Below are positions 13,901 through 27,479 of a DNA stretch of 64,000 nt, in pieces; positions within the stretch are counted from its first letter, which is position 1, and every line of letters begins with the position of its first letter. Below the pieces are notes generated by a model. The model worked only from the letters and a program-made list of their open reading frames with translations. It was not told the origin of the DNA and did not search any database. The stretch is from contig CAJJDO010000027.1 in the NCBI GenBank assembly GCA_905183005.1, positions 70,412-134,411 of the forward strand, given 5' to 3'. The translations under genes were made by a program, and so were the position numbers. The DNA is from Paramecium pentaurelia. Taxonomy: Eukaryota > Ciliophora > Oligohymenophorea > Peniculida > Parameciidae.

Positions 13901-14024
13901 CTAACCAGTTTCAATCCACACAAATTAACCCATCTAATCTTCAAGTATTCTGACACACAAAGCTTTTTCATAATATTTAAGAGTACCTGAGACAATCGAA
14001 ACATTATTAAATAAGGATCTTGAA

Positions 14025-14515
14025 AGAATACTTTTAGAAATTTACTAATTAGGCAAGATTTTATCAAAAGACAAATATATCGGAAACCATGAATAATAGT
14101 CAATTGCGGGTCTCTTATAAAAAGGACTTTGTCATGAGAGAGTAATATGTTGCTAAATATGTTGATTCCAAAATTCGAAATAGATATAAAATTATCACAA
14201 TATGACAATATAGATCCAAATAATGATAGGCTATAATATATATTATGATTTTTCAAGAAAATAGATTACTTTTTATTTAATTATTCTGAAAAATTTAAGA
14301 ATTCAAAAACAAGGCTTAATTATTAGAGAGAACTTATTTTTTTAATAAAATTGAAATATCATTCATATTAAATAGTATATTCTTAATTTTAAGAATTAAG
14401 TCATAATATCAGTAATTTCTAATTGCTTAAATAAAAAAAGGCTAATTGTTACTTTTAGTAATAAATATATGATAATATTCAAACCTGATTTTCTTTAGAT
14501 ATGATTCTGCTGATT
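14025..14515 (+). repeat. Diverged dispersed repeat, copy 1
   Basis: About 490 bp that match 34943-35428 in the same orientation with many substitutions and small indels. Shared landmarks are CTAATTAGGCAA, a GGTCTC near an AAAAAGGA run, TTTCAAGAAAATAGATT, AGGCTTAATTATTAGAGA and TTGTTACTTTTA. The only long open frame on the minus strand here is not conserved in the second copy and is treated as chance. Confidence 0.6.
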
Positions 14516-15779
14516 TCCTCAATAATATGCTGCTTCTATAATTTCCAATTCTAAATTCATTTGAAAATTGTCTTTTAATAATAATGTAATCTGTCATTTA
14601 ATATGTTATTTAGATGAGCATGAAAGTAATCTGCATTTTTAATAACATTACTATAATTACTAAAAATTTTTAGATTAAAGCTAAAGAATTCTTTAATCGA
14701 TAAAATTGTGAGAGAATAATTTCCCATACCTAACTTTTAAAATTGAAAGAATTTTTTAATCAATATAACAAAATAAGTTTACTTTAATAAAAATATATTT
14801 TAATATCTGCAATATAACTACTAGGCTTTTCTTCAAATATAATTAAAGTTAAATATTATATAAGAGTTTAATAGCAGAATTACATCTATTGAGTTTTTTC
14901 AAATATATGAATTTTAAGGTGATTAAATTAGATAAAAATTAGTAATAAAATGTGATTATTGATGAATAAGTATTTTTTTAATCTTAACTTAAAAAATCAA
15001 TTGAAACTATTTTTATCTTTAGATTTCATATTTTTAATTAAATATAGTAAAATTTTCTGTATAAATTATTCATTAGCTAAATATTTAAATCAAAATTAAA
15101 TAATAATAAAAAAAGGCTTGTATATTAAAAATTGGTCCAAAGACCTATACAATTTAAGAGTCAACTGGATAGATAAGTAGTAACTTATTCATAGAGTTAA
15201 TGGATTGATGTTTTAATATTTAATTCTTATTTAATTATTAACCAAATTTAGCAAAAATTCAAAGAGATCATAAATTACCAACAAATAAATAAATAAATTT
15301 ATTTTTGAAAACTCAATTATAGAATTATTATCATTTTTTATAAATAAAATAAATTTCTAGACTGGAATTCTCTATATTTCACAATAATTAAAAATACAAA
15401 TCGCCTAATAATCTTTTTTTCAATAGTCACCAAATATTAGATATCCTTTAAAATCTAAAATTGCATTTCGACAATTTAATAAAATAAATGACATATAATG
15501 ATTTTTCATCAAATAAATTAAGAAACTAGTTATATCATTAATAATGTTTATGAATTTGAAAATTATTTTTTCTAAACTTTAAAAAATAACTTTAAAGATA
15601 TGTTTCTTTAAAAATTAGATTAAATATGAATTTTGTAATATTAAGTAACAACATATAATTAATGTTCAATTATATACCATAAATGGTTGCGAATATAAAT
15701 GAGATTTCTAAGATTATAAAAGTAAATATATATATGGTTTGATTAAATATATAAAATTAAATATCTTATTAAAAAAAAT

Positions 15780-16220
15780 ATGTCATTTAAAGAGGAGAGA
15801 AAGGTTTGTTCTAAACATTAATTGGAGATAACAACAATTGATTTAAAGTAATCAACTGCTAAAGAAGATAAATATCTATGTATAAAATGTCTAATAGAAA
15901 AAATTGATATCTAAAATATTGCTTTAATGGATGAGACTTAAATTATGATTAAGGAAATGAAAAGTGAATAATAAACATTAAAGATTAAGGAAAATTAAAT
16001 AAGAATAGAAAACTTGAAATAAATTGAATGTCTGATAAAATAATTTAAAGTTTAAATTGAAGATGTAATTGATAAAATATTAATTAACATTCATTCAAGA
16101 GTATAGACAATTGAATAGGATTTAGAAGAATATGATTCAAAGTCTAAAATATATAAATTTGAAGATAAAGTTGAAATTCTATCAAAACATTCTAGTTTTA
16201 TCTTAGAATTCTCCATATGA
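15780..16220 (+). CDS. B-box-like coiled-coil N-terminal fragment (146 aa)
   Basis: Complete ATG-to-TGA frame of 147 codons under the ciliate code. It begins MSFKEERKVCSKHQLEITT with a CxxH...CxxC pair (YLCIKCLIEKI), the B-box-like zinc finger that opens many Paramecium WD40/coiled-coil proteins. A long Lys/Glu/Gln-rich helix follows, ending EYDSKSKIYKFEDKVEILSKH. The family normally continues into a much larger C-terminal part; here TGA comes just after this module, so this is probably a truncated gene. A diverged second copy of residues about 50-140 lies at 35800-36144. Start choice: first ATG, directly before the finger. Confidence 0.58.
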
Positions 16221-18334
16221 TATGGTTATAATTCCATTAACACACCTTTCTTAGTTACCTTAACATGGTCTTATATAAACCTATTAGTCTCTGAAGTAGT
16301 TTTCTATATAATTAAAGGAGGGATTAAAAAGGTAGCTCTATATTTTTACTCTTTCATCTACATTTCAGCTAGCATTGTAATGATTTATGACTATCTTTAT
16401 ATTATAACCTCATTTTCCTGCTAATTAATTACCTGTATCAGTTATTCTTTATTATCAATATTTTAATCATTTTTACTAAACTGATCTAAGTTGAAATCTC
16501 GTCTTAGGTATAATAAATATTAACAATTTATTATTTGATAATTTTTTGTTATTTCAATAGATATATATGTTTTAGCAGAACAAATACTATTACTTACAAT
16601 CCAAACTATAGATTTTACAAGTAGAATATTATCATTTCATCTTATGAGGCAAATAGAACCAACAGAGTTTTTTTATTAAGGCACTCGATTAATTTGCGGT
16701 GCAAGGCTGGAAAATACACCATATGAATGAATATAAACATTTCTAGTTGCTTTACTTAATTCCATAACCACTTACTTTTTAGATCATCTTAATTATATCC
16801 ATCAGGTAGCAAGTTTTGATTTAAGATGTTTCCGATTAATTCTGACTCAGTAATATAGATTTCTTATGAAGGATTATTAATTTGCATGTAGGATTCTATT
16901 TTTGTTATTTAGATTTGGAATTAGGATTTGTAAAATACACTAGAACCATTTAGGGAATTTTAATTTATTCCTAAAGGTTACTCTACTCTCGACAATTTAT
17001 GTTTTGATCAATAGGTTAACCCCCCAAGAATTCTCAACATATAGGAGAAGTATAGACTTAATTACCACTCACAGCCAACATAGATTAAATCATTATTAAT
17101 CTCGTATCTTTAGTCCAATTTTTCTCAATTAATCTTTAACCGACAAATCCTGTTAATTTATTTTTGCTTTTTTCAGATATAATATTAAAACAAAAATTGA
17201 GAATTATTTTATACTTTAATTAAACTTGAGCTAATAAACTCTTTCAAATATTTTTCTCTTAAATAGGTCGAAAACTATAAAGATTGAGTTAGGACTTAAC
17301 TATTATACACAAAATTAAATTCTCAAGGCTAGATTAACTATGTTGATCATTCAAAATATTGAACACAATTATTTATCTTAATGAGTTTTGAATAAAGATT
17401 TGATTTTATTCAATACCTAAAATTCACAGTAATATTATTAGATGTATCAATATCATTAATAACATATTTGAGCTAATTAATGAGAGAGACGCTATTAAAT
17501 TTAATATCTCACCTTTTTATTTTTATTCAAAATTAAAATGTTTGAGAATTAAGTAACATTGGTTATTTTTCATTTTCAGAAATTTAATATGATTTTTTTC
17601 AATTCTATACTATTGTTTTCATTTCCTTATAAATTGCCTTATTTTATAGTAGACTAATATACAAGTAGTTAAGATATCTTTAATTTCTATCTTATTGAAT
17701 AAATTATTTTTTTGTTTTATGATGATGTGGAAGTTCTTGTAATTTTATACTTTCTTGTTAAAGACTATTTATCTGAAATAGATGTTCTTTACTGATATAG
17801 TTTATGTTTATTTCTTAAATTAGTCGAAAAATATCATAAAATCAATTTTTATATATTTATAATTAATTTGATTTTACATTGTAGGTCACATCAAAATTAT
17901 ATTGCTATTAAGCGCATCAGTAAAAGGCCGTAAATGAATTTCTCAGCTCTACAATTTATGTTATCATGCCTACTCTTTCAGATTCCTTACAATTTCAAAC
18001 TTTGAACTTTAATTCGTATTCCTGAAAATCTAGCAGCTTCTACATTGACACCCTTCCAAATACAGACAGTGTTACCCTTTAAGACTGTGATTCAGAGGCC
18101 CTTCTATTTTTTTTTCTACATTCAATCACTTGATCTCAATTTTCAATGGAATACCAATTTCCTTTTGACTTATTAAGAGTATTTCAATATTATTACTTGA
18201 AATAAAGTTGTATAGAATCCATATCATGGAAATATAAATTATAGAAATTATTCTGATAGAAGAAACAAAAAATGGAAAGGCAGAATAAATAATCTTAATG
18301 CAAAATTAAAAAAAAATTAATAACCAAATCATTT
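16221..18334 (-). other. Stretch with weak coding signal on the minus strand
   Basis: Between about 17150 and 16650, and again near 18150-17950, the minus strand has locally higher G+C and coherent short frames (for example IYITESELIGNILNQNLLP, NVYIHSYGVFSSLAPQINR, RRASESQSQRVTLSVFGR). They lie in different frames and I could not join them with confident introns. A decayed gene or an unrecognised multi-exon gene is possible. Confidence 0.28.
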
Positions 18335-18457
18335 ATGAGTGAAGAGCTAGAAGATCTATATAACAAGGGGGAATAAGAAATTGTGAACTTAGATCCTCTA
18401 TTAATTATTAATCTTTATCAAAATACAGAAACATAAGAACTAAAACTAACGTAATGA
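18335..18457 (+). CDS. Short ORF, start of a TPR-like or coiled-coil protein (40 aa)
   Basis: ATG-to-TGA frame beginning MSEELEDLYNKGEQEIVNLD. This start resembles the first helix of ciliate tetratricopeptide proteins, but the frame ends after 40 residues and no continuation was found before the duplicated region at 18627. It is either a truncated gene or a first exon whose partner is lost. Confidence 0.28.
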
Positions 18458-18626
18458 TATAAAAAATAAAAGTGTGCACTATAAATTTGTAAACTTAATA
18501 TCCCACATATATTTTCCTATAAGAAATACGAAACTATTAATTTGAAAACTCTCTTAATTATAATTATTTTGTAGTTTATGGACAGATTTGAAAAAATAAG
18601 CGTAAACCACCAGTTTAAAACTACAT

Positions 18627-19324
18627 ATTTTTTTCAATATAAAAATTAAACAAAAAATATAATTTTATTTAACTTCTAATTCCATACAGGTAAAGATTAT
18701 ACTAAAAGCTCCAATAATTTTAACCTTTGGTTCGATAAATTATAATAAACTATTAAGAATAGATAAACTATTATTATATGTGTGATTTTTATGTTATTTT
18801 TGTTTAATTTTTTGGATTTTAGCATGTTATTAAAGAAAAATGAATAGTAATTTTAAAGAACTAGACTTGGAAATTTTATTTAGCCAAAAGCTGGCTATAT
18901 TTGTTTTCCACTGCAAATTAATTCAACCTGATTTCAATTTTAATGAATTTTCCTTTCAGATCTGGCTTTAATAACAGTTAAAACAAAATATAATGTTACA
19001 GAAAATCTAATAGCATATGATTATTTATATATATTTTAGTAGGAAATTATATATAATACTGTCCTGATTGTAATTCAATAGAGTTATCTTATAATTAAGC
19101 CGATCAGATCTAATCTGTGTAAATCAATATTGTAGTTATTATATCATTAATTTTCTGATTTAAAATTATATAAAATTATATTAATTAATGAATGCTATGA
19201 TTGAAGAATGCTCAAAAATGTAAATCAATTTATGTTAGAATTTTGAAGATGACAAATAAAAGAACATCAAGATTTATGAATAAAAATTAGAACTTGAAAT
19301 ATTAGAATAATTTCCTTAAATTAT
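18627..19324 (+). repeat. Direct duplication at the first N, left copy
   Basis: The left arm 18627-18796 is identical to 19326-19495 and the right arm 19027-19324 is identical to 19731-20028. The core 18797-19026 (230 bp) has no similarity to the corresponding core 19496-19730. No coding frame was recognised. Confidence 0.85.
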
Positions 19325-19325
19325 N
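19325..19325. other. Assembly gap (single N)
   Basis: One N joining two overlapping but not identical copies. Confidence 0.95.
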
Positions 19326-20028
19326 ATTTTTTTCAATATAAAAATTAAACAAAAAATATAATTTTATTTAACTTCTAATTCCATACAGGTAAAGATTATA
19401 CTAAAAGCTCCAATAATTTTAACCTTTGGTTCGATAAATTATAATAAACTATTAAGAATAGATAAACTATTATTATATGTGTGATTTTTATGTTACATTT
19501 ATTAATAAAATATGTATCTAAATGTAATTAAGAATAACCATAAAAAAAATAATTTCAATATGGCTTTTTTAATTAAATGATGAATGCAAGAAAATGGTAT
19601 TATTTTATAATTTAAAAGTCTATCAATAATGAATAATTATTTCATCACATGTTTGGAATGTGTATAACACAACATTATATACAGATAAAGATGGAAACAT
19701 ATCAAAATATTTGACAAATGAGAAGTTATAATATATATTTTAGTAGGAAATTATATATAATACTGTCCTGATTGTAATTCAATAGAGTTATCTTATAATT
19801 AAGCCGATCAGATCTAATCTGTGTAAATCAATATTGTAGTTATTATATCATTAATTTTCTGATTTAAAATTATATAAAATTATATTAATTAATGAATGCT
19901 ATGATTGAAGAATGCTCAAAAATGTAAATCAATTTATGTTAGAATTTTGAAGATGACAAATAAAAGAACATCAAGATTTATGAATAAAAATTAGAACTTG
20001 AAATATTAGAATAATTTCCTTAAATTAT
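19326..20028 (+). repeat. Direct duplication at the first N, right copy
   Basis: Same arms as 18627-19324 but with a different 235-bp core (19496-19730). It continues into unique sequence after 20028. Confidence 0.85.
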
Positions 20029-22972
20029 AGAGGATTCAGAAAATTAAAACTTTTTGAATCATTTTCTTTTGCAAATACTTTAGAATACATAAAGAATACT
20101 AAAATTTTTTCTAAAAAATGCTTTATAGTGAGATTTGATGCCAGCTTTATTGTTTCTGCTTTAAAATTAAATTAATATAATCTCTTTGATTTTTATGAAA
20201 TATTAGGGCTATTGATATGACTTAAAAATAAAGTATTTAAGTTATATATAATTAAAAAGGAAGATTATTTAAACAATTGGCTGAATTCTAATTCTTAAGA
20301 ATTACAATTTGATAATAAATATTTTTCAATATTTTTAGGAACTATACATAATCTAACAATTAAAGATAATTCAAATATTAAATTGAATATTCAACAAAAA
20401 TATATATTTCAATCAATAACATAGAAATAATTCTAATACTTATATATATTTTTTCAACTCTGCAATTTCTGCAATTATAATAAAAAAAAGATTGATAATA
20501 ATCAACAAAACCTTAAAACTGATATGAAATTTGTTAAATTAAAGTAAAGAATACAGAATTCAAGATCTTAGATAAATGCCTTTTAAAATTGAATAATTAA
20601 CTAGTTCACACCTTAAATATTATTTAATTTATTCTAAAATTTATAACAATACTGAATTTAAATTTCATACAATTTTTGATGATTAATTCATAATTCTATT
20701 TCACTAATACGTTATTGCATCCTTTTAGTTTTCTATTTTACCAAAAAATAAAAACTTATTAAAAGAATGATAATAATAGAAAGCAGAATATAATACCAGT
20801 GTTACTTTTTTTTTTACAAATTAGGTAATTAATATTAAAATTTAAATTCTCCTCTTGAAAAATCGTTATAGCAAATCATTTTTACATTAATTTATGTTTA
20901 CTTATTTCTAAATCTACATGTAATGCTATATGTATTTATAAACTAATAATAAATAGAATTATTTTTAAAAGTAATAATTGTTCCATTCTTAAATTCTTTA
21001 TTAATGTTCATCCCAAAACTTGCAATAGATAAATTATATTAATTTTAATAAATTAACAAAGGTTGATTCATTTCTTAATTAGTTAAATCAGATAGATTAT
21101 AAATTAATATCATGAATTGAGAATTTCCATAAATTAATTACATAGCCAAAAAGCCATGTTAATATTGAATATTTTTAAGAATTTCATAATTACCATATGG
21201 TGGGATTGTGCCAATTATATTATGAAAACTTAAAATTTATTTTTCTAGGTTGATTTCTAAACTTAATATCCAACTTGTTTGATTAATAAAACCGGTTATA
21301 AGTAAAATTTTAGATCTTTGTATATCTAAGATAGTAATATATGAGAATAAAAATTAAAAATTATCATTAAAAATTTCTTCAATATAATTTAGATCTACTT
21401 TATTTTAAAAATACTAATTTTCACCCAAAACCATTATTGAATAATACAGTTCGTAATGTGAAATGAAAATAAGCACAATAATATCATATTATGAATTATC
21501 AATAAAATTTATCTAATATAAAGGGAAAGCAGAAAAATCTTCGCATTAATAGGAACTCTGAAAAAACTCTTCATTTTGGATATTCAATAAATACAATTAG
21601 TCATCACCTAAAATGAAGCAATAATTATCAATAAATTATATCTTTATTAATTTGTTAAACTGTTATGCAAGTAAGTTTATTTTATAAATAGTTGCATATC
21701 CAAGAGAATCAATTTAAAATATTATATAATATTATCCAGTGGAATTTTAACATATAGAAAATAATTGATTTCCCTTTGAAGTTGATATTAGGCACTCTGA
21801 AAAATTATAACTAGAATAATCATAAGTTTTAGAACAATTATATTCTAATAAACTATTTAATATTTTAATTTGCAAATTACTCTATAATACGAAATAATTA
21901 TTGTTAATAGGTGTGATTAATGTAAAGGAAAAATTGTTTTAAGTTAGAAGGAAAGATGAATTAATATTATTTAAAAAACACTTGCTGTTTTGGTCAAACA
22001 AATAACATCCTATTATTTACCTTTAGATATTTAACAGTTTTATAAATGAATGCTGTTAAAAATTGATATCTACAGGATCTAAGCTTACTTCTTATTAAGT
22101 AACATTTTATAGTATTGTAAAATTTGATAAGTAAGTAAGACTTTATAAAGGTGTATATTAGATAGAAGAAGGATTTAATAAGGAAGTTACTTAAAATCTA
22201 TAAATCATCAATGGGTAGTAATTTTGATAAATAAGTGATTCATTTACTTTAAATAACTCTTACTCTATAGATGATAACAATAAAATAGTATTATTATAAA
22301 ATAATATAGAACTTTAACTAATAGTTGTTGTGCTCAAAATAATAGAATCCAACTCTAATTTTTTAAATAAAGACATGTGCCTTGATGAATAAGGATTATA
22401 AATAAAAATAGTCTTGTTTTCAAGAGTGACATAAAAAAATAAATTATCGGACATAAAATTGAATTGATATTTGTATTCAATGCTTAATAATTCTTTTTCA
22501 AAAAAAGGACTAAGAATGTTATTGAAATTCCAAACCTAAAAACAATACGAAGTTTGATTGTTGCATTAATAAGAAAGTATTATTTTTTGATTAACTATAT
22601 TTAGAGATGATATTTAAAATTAACATCTAATTATTGTTTTAGGAATAATATCATTATTTCCATTTATTGCAACGATAACAACATTGTTTACATTATTGAT
22701 GAATAAGATTGCAGATTAATATTGCACATTTGATGCTATTTAAATTGGTTAAAAAGAGATATTTGTTAATTAAAATATTTCATGAAAAAGGCTTTCATTT
22801 AATACAATTTTATTATTCATAGTATATGAAATGATTTATATTTCTTTATACTCTATCAAACCAATAATATTATCAAAATTTATAAGATACTGAGTAAATT
22901 GTTATTCAAGATTTATTGTTTAATTGGATATTGATTTTTCAAAATTTAATTAGAATATTTAGATATCTTACT
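20029..22972. other. A+T-rich stretch without a supported gene
   Basis: The first part is non-coding. From about 22000 the frame that continues into the next feature contains plausible membrane-like peptides (for example LIIVLGIISLFPFIATIT near 22630), but TGA is about as frequent as expected by chance, so no gene is called. Confidence 0.35.
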
Positions 22973-25332
22973 GATATTATATTCCTGCCACTACATATGA
23001 GAAATAATTATAACCAATTTATAATTATGAAACATTAGCAAAAATTGGAGTCTAATCAATAATTGTGCAATTATATTTTTTTTTTTGCTACAAATCATAT
23101 GAATATTACTAACAATAATAAAATATTAAAATCTAGTCCTTAATACCAACTAAATAGTTTCCAAAATTTTCTAAGGAGATGGATTAAAAATAGTAGATGG
23201 TATTCAGTAATTATGCAAATTCAAATTATAAAGGATAGAAATCATACACTTTTAAAAGATTTACATTTATAAATTGGCCAAATTATAAATCATTCTAATT
23301 AGATTAGTATTAAAGTAATTATCCTGAAAACCCAGATAACTTGGTTTATAATGAATTTCCCAATAATAGCAAGTTTTATACAAAGTTTTTATAAGTTATT
23401 ACATAAACATTAGCATCATCTTAGTTTAAAATTTAAATTTTTATATTAATCTTTGGTATTATGGGTAAAATATTAACATTAGCATATATTTCAATTAAAA
23501 ATGTGTTTAATTAAGGCTAATACTAAATTAAATTTATTTCTAAATAAGGAAAATTTAATTGAAATGTTTCAATTATCCTATCGAATATAAATAATTCATT
23601 TGTTTTGGTATTAAAATGTAATAAACTAGAATTTTTAATTTTTTCCATGAAATAACGGTCTTTCCAAAAGGTAGGAGATATCAATAACGTATTTGCCATT
23701 TGAATTAAGTAAAATTAATCATTGAATGTAATTTAAAGTGGCTATCCTTATTATATCGGTATTTTAGCGAATCCGGATTCATTTGGATCTAAAATTGAAT
23801 CTAAGCATCCATAATTTTTGTGAATAAAGATGTCACGTTTTGAATAAAATACAAGTATAATTTAATCACATTAAGAATTTATGATGTCATTATAATAGAC
23901 AGAAAAAAATTATACCTTTCCATCCATAAAGTTAAAATTTTAAGAATTAGCATTAATTTCAAAAGTATATTAATCAGAAATTTTTATTTATTAGATGAGA
24001 TTTAATGAAAGCACATAAATAACATTAAAACCTTTTTATGAAACATCAAAATCAATAAAGTCACTGATCCAAGATGTTATATTTACAAACCTTAATGAAA
24101 ATAATGTAAGAACTGAATAATTTTCAAAAAATTAAGCATAAACTGTGAAATAATTAGATCCATTTATAATTTATTTAATTTTTGTTTTGATCGGAAGTTA
24201 AGATTATGTTTGATAAAGTGTCTTTTAATTGCCATATTATAATTCTTTTATTTCTAAATTGTTTAAATAGTAACAATCAACTATTATAGTATTGATTTAA
24301 TATGAAAACAAAGTATTAAAGCATTATTCTGATATAGCATATATTGGTTCAACTTATTCAATTTATTAATTTTCCCATCTATAGACAATTATATTTTGAT
24401 CATTGGTAATCAAAGCAAAGTGTGTTCCATTTGAGGATATTGAACGGTAAGCTAAATATAATTTTAATAAATAATACAATCTCCTTTTGCAAATGAAGTC
24501 TTTTTATAAACATCAATTAATTTTAGAAAAGGCTATTTTGGTCGATATTCAAAAGAAAAAAAAGTACCTTCCAAAAATCCTTCTATTGGCACCTACATAA
24601 TCTCCCCTTAAGTGGGATAAATACTAATCTGTTCAATTTCTCGTTAATTTTTTTATGCTTCACTGAGCACTTATAGAAATATTTGAAATACAAAAAATGA
24701 TTTCATTTTTATTTTAATTTTAAAAGATAATATAATTCAAGATTATAACTATGAATATTATTATTCAATAAATTTTGAAAAATTTATAATTCGAGCAAGA
24801 ATATATCTCAACTCCTTGGTTAAAGTTTGGTATTGATTAATCATAAATAATAATTAGTTAACCAAAAAATATAAGATTATATTAAGCTTCATTTAATATT
24901 TGTTAACCCAAACAATACTCATATTTAAATTAAATGGAAAAAACCTAAATATTTAGAAAATATTACAAATACTTTAATAAAATATCTTTCCAACATAGTA
25001 AAGCTATTTCTAATACAGAATTATCTAATTTAATAAAATATTAAAAAATTCTAAATTCTAACATTGTTTTCAGAAAATCAAGATAATTAGACGAAATAAA
25101 ATTTCCAAATATTATTTTTCTCCTTGTCATATCATCAATTATAGATTTCAAATTAAAAATCTTGATTTAAATATTTAACTAGCTAGCACTCCATTATTTT
25201 AGAACATCATTAATAATATTTATACTATATAATATTAAGTCTTGTACAAAAAAAGAGAGAAGTTACTTATTTTTAAATATATATTAAATAGACAAAGAGA
25301 ATTACCGTCCATAAAATTTGTAAATAAAATGA
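22973..25332 (+). pseudogene. Long TGA-punctuated frame, possible membrane protein remnant
   Basis: One reading frame runs about 780 codons without an indel but with six internal TGA codons. It gives coherent-looking peptides such as NYPENPDNLVYNEFPNNSKF, FKIQIFILIFGIMGKILTLA (membrane-like), GYPYYIGILANPDSFGSK and STPWLKFGIDQSQIIISQ, and ends in a 222-codon open stretch. One TGA could be removed by a 21-nt intron (GTATTTGCCA...TTAAG near 23690). I found no convincing intron for the others. By composition alone about 12 TGA would be expected in this length, so the excess openness is modest. No family was recognised. It may be a decayed gene, a multi-exon gene or chance. Confidence 0.3.
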
Positions 25333-26047
25333 TAATGAATTGACTAGGTTCATCCAAACTCTTTCTAGTTAGATATTTGTTCCTCTATAAGAATCAAATA
25401 ATTTAATAATTAGGTGTTTTTATTCATAAATTGATTAAAATAATATTTTAACTCAATTCTGGTATAAAAATAAAATATAAAATACCTACTTCTAATATCG
25501 GTATGCTAATTATTATATAGTTAGTAGGATTGTCTAGTGGGGATTATAATCAATACTTAACACTATTAAGCATTAAATAAACAATAGAACTAAAGTTTTT
25601 TTTAATTAATATTTTGTGATTATAAACCTAATAGCTGTTAAGTATTTAATTTGATTTTAGTGCAATATCAGATCATATCAATTTTTGCAAGAAACTTCAA
25701 AAGTAATTGAAGAATAAACAAGGCAATCAACAATTATCATAATTGAAAGGTCAGCATCATGAGCTTTTATTCTAAGTAGATTTCATCATTTTATTAGGAT
25801 ATTTTATAATTTTATAATTAATGTTTTATTCTTTCTCTAAATGTAAGATATCTTATATTAATGTATATTAACAAAAAATATCGCTTATTATTATTTTTTA
25901 AGATAACAAGCCTTGGTATTTTCAATTTAATCAAATAAATTTATTTCTAGCTTTTCTCATGCATTTGATAACCTTATTTATTGATTAATTTATAAGAAAT
26001 AAAATAATATATATTTTTATATTAAAAGATCCTTGATCATTATTTTT
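25333..26047. other. Non-coding A+T-rich stretch
   Basis: No frame, RNA gene or repeat supported. Confidence 0.4.
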
Positions 26048-27479
26048 TCAACTTTTCCTTTTATTCTTAAATTTTTTTTCTATTTCATTTTTAAGTTAAC
26101 TTTCATAGAAAGTTGTTCGTTAATTTTATACATTTTCTAGGTAAACTAAGTAATCACAAAAGCTTTTATCCAAAATACCTAAAACTTAATTAAATTCATC
26201 TTCTTTTAATGGAAGCATTTTGCACCAATCGATTACTCTTTTACATCCAATTCTACATACTTTAGCAACTTTTCGACCAAATTTAATTTATTAGATTTAT
26301 TACATATTTTGCTCATTTGTCTTAAAATTCAATCTATTGTATTCATTTAATGTTATTTTTAATGCTTTCACTGTCTCGTTAGGTTTAATTTCAAACTTTT
26401 CTTTATGGTATGTACAATCAAATTGTTGAGGAGGGCCTTCTAACTTTATCAAGTCATCATTTTTATTGTAATCGATTTATCCACATACTGTTAAGGAATT
26501 ACAACCACTAGTTTTGAGCCAAATTTCAAATGTTTAGTTGAATTTTAAATATTAATATTTGACTTATCAACTATGTTTAATAATAAATCTAAATTCAAAA
26601 TAAGAAGGGCTGTTGAAAAAATATTCTAATTTATAAAATTTATCCAAATTATTAAAAGTCAAAAATTCAATATTTAAATATGTATTCTTAAATTTATTTT
26701 TAATATTCCTAAATTTAAATTGAGGTAAGTAATTCAAATATTTGGGAAGCATAAGATAAAATCATTTTTCAATCATTTATTGTATCATTACATATTTTCA
26801 TTTTTAAGAATGAAATAGGATTTATGAAGTTTAAATTAAAACAAAATACAGACTAAAGTTGATATTTGTATCAATATTTTAGAATCAATTTTGATATTAT
26901 TATAAATTCAATTATGTCTAATTTTAATGCTGTTTTAATAAAAATTTTTAATATTTAAAAAATCAATATTTATATAACAAATAATGAAAATTAATACAAC
27001 AAATCTACCTTTTAAATTACAAAAAGCGTAAATCATCTATTTGGCCAAAGGATTACAAATATTCTATAGTGAAACTTCTCTTCAATATACAATAAATTAA
27101 TTTGCATAAGAAAGGAGATTAAGCGATAATTACAAATTTATTTCTTACCCTATGTAATCCTAATTTTTCTAATATTTTAACTAGAATTAAATAATTTTGA
27201 TTTCTATAAATCTTATATTTCTGGCATTCTAAAAATGGTTTGATTTTCAGGGCCTATTCTTCAAAAACCAATTTTTTCATTACTTTAAATTTCAAATGAC
27301 AATTCTTTAAGTACTAAATAAAGATTTGATCTGTATCCTCTTCCATCCTTTGAAAAATCAAGATGTTTATCATCTTCTTTAACATTTTAAGGAGGCTTGG
27401 CAATACATTTATAATCTAAAGCTTTCTGTTATCAGAGTTCTAATGTGTATGAAAAATTATTTATTGTTTTAATACTCAT
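26048..27479 (-). CDS. Multi-exon gene of unknown function (Cys/His-containing C-terminal part)
   Basis: The C-terminal 190 codons are a clean frame ending at TGA 26048-26050. They include FEIWLKTSGCNSLTVCG, QQFDCTYHKEKFEIKPNE, VCRIGCKRVIDWCKMLPLKE and SFCDYLVYLENVQNQRTTF. The cysteines and histidine suggest metal binding, but the spacing matches no family I know. Upstream, an ATG at 27477-27479 leads to YKCIAKPPQNVKEDDKHLDF and DGRGYRSNLYLVLKELSFEI. A 30-nt intron (GTAATG...GAATAG near 27270) then joins to PENQTIFRMPEIQDL. The TGA at 27432-27434 would be removed only by an unusually long 50-nt intron. The middle exons (27200-26570) are not resolved. It may be intact or damaged. Confidence 0.48.

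Noticed and set aside
13873..14256. 127-residue minus-strand ORF
   Set aside because: It lies in a dispersed repeat whose second copy (34943-35428) does not conserve the frame, and its composition is that of random A+T-rich DNA.
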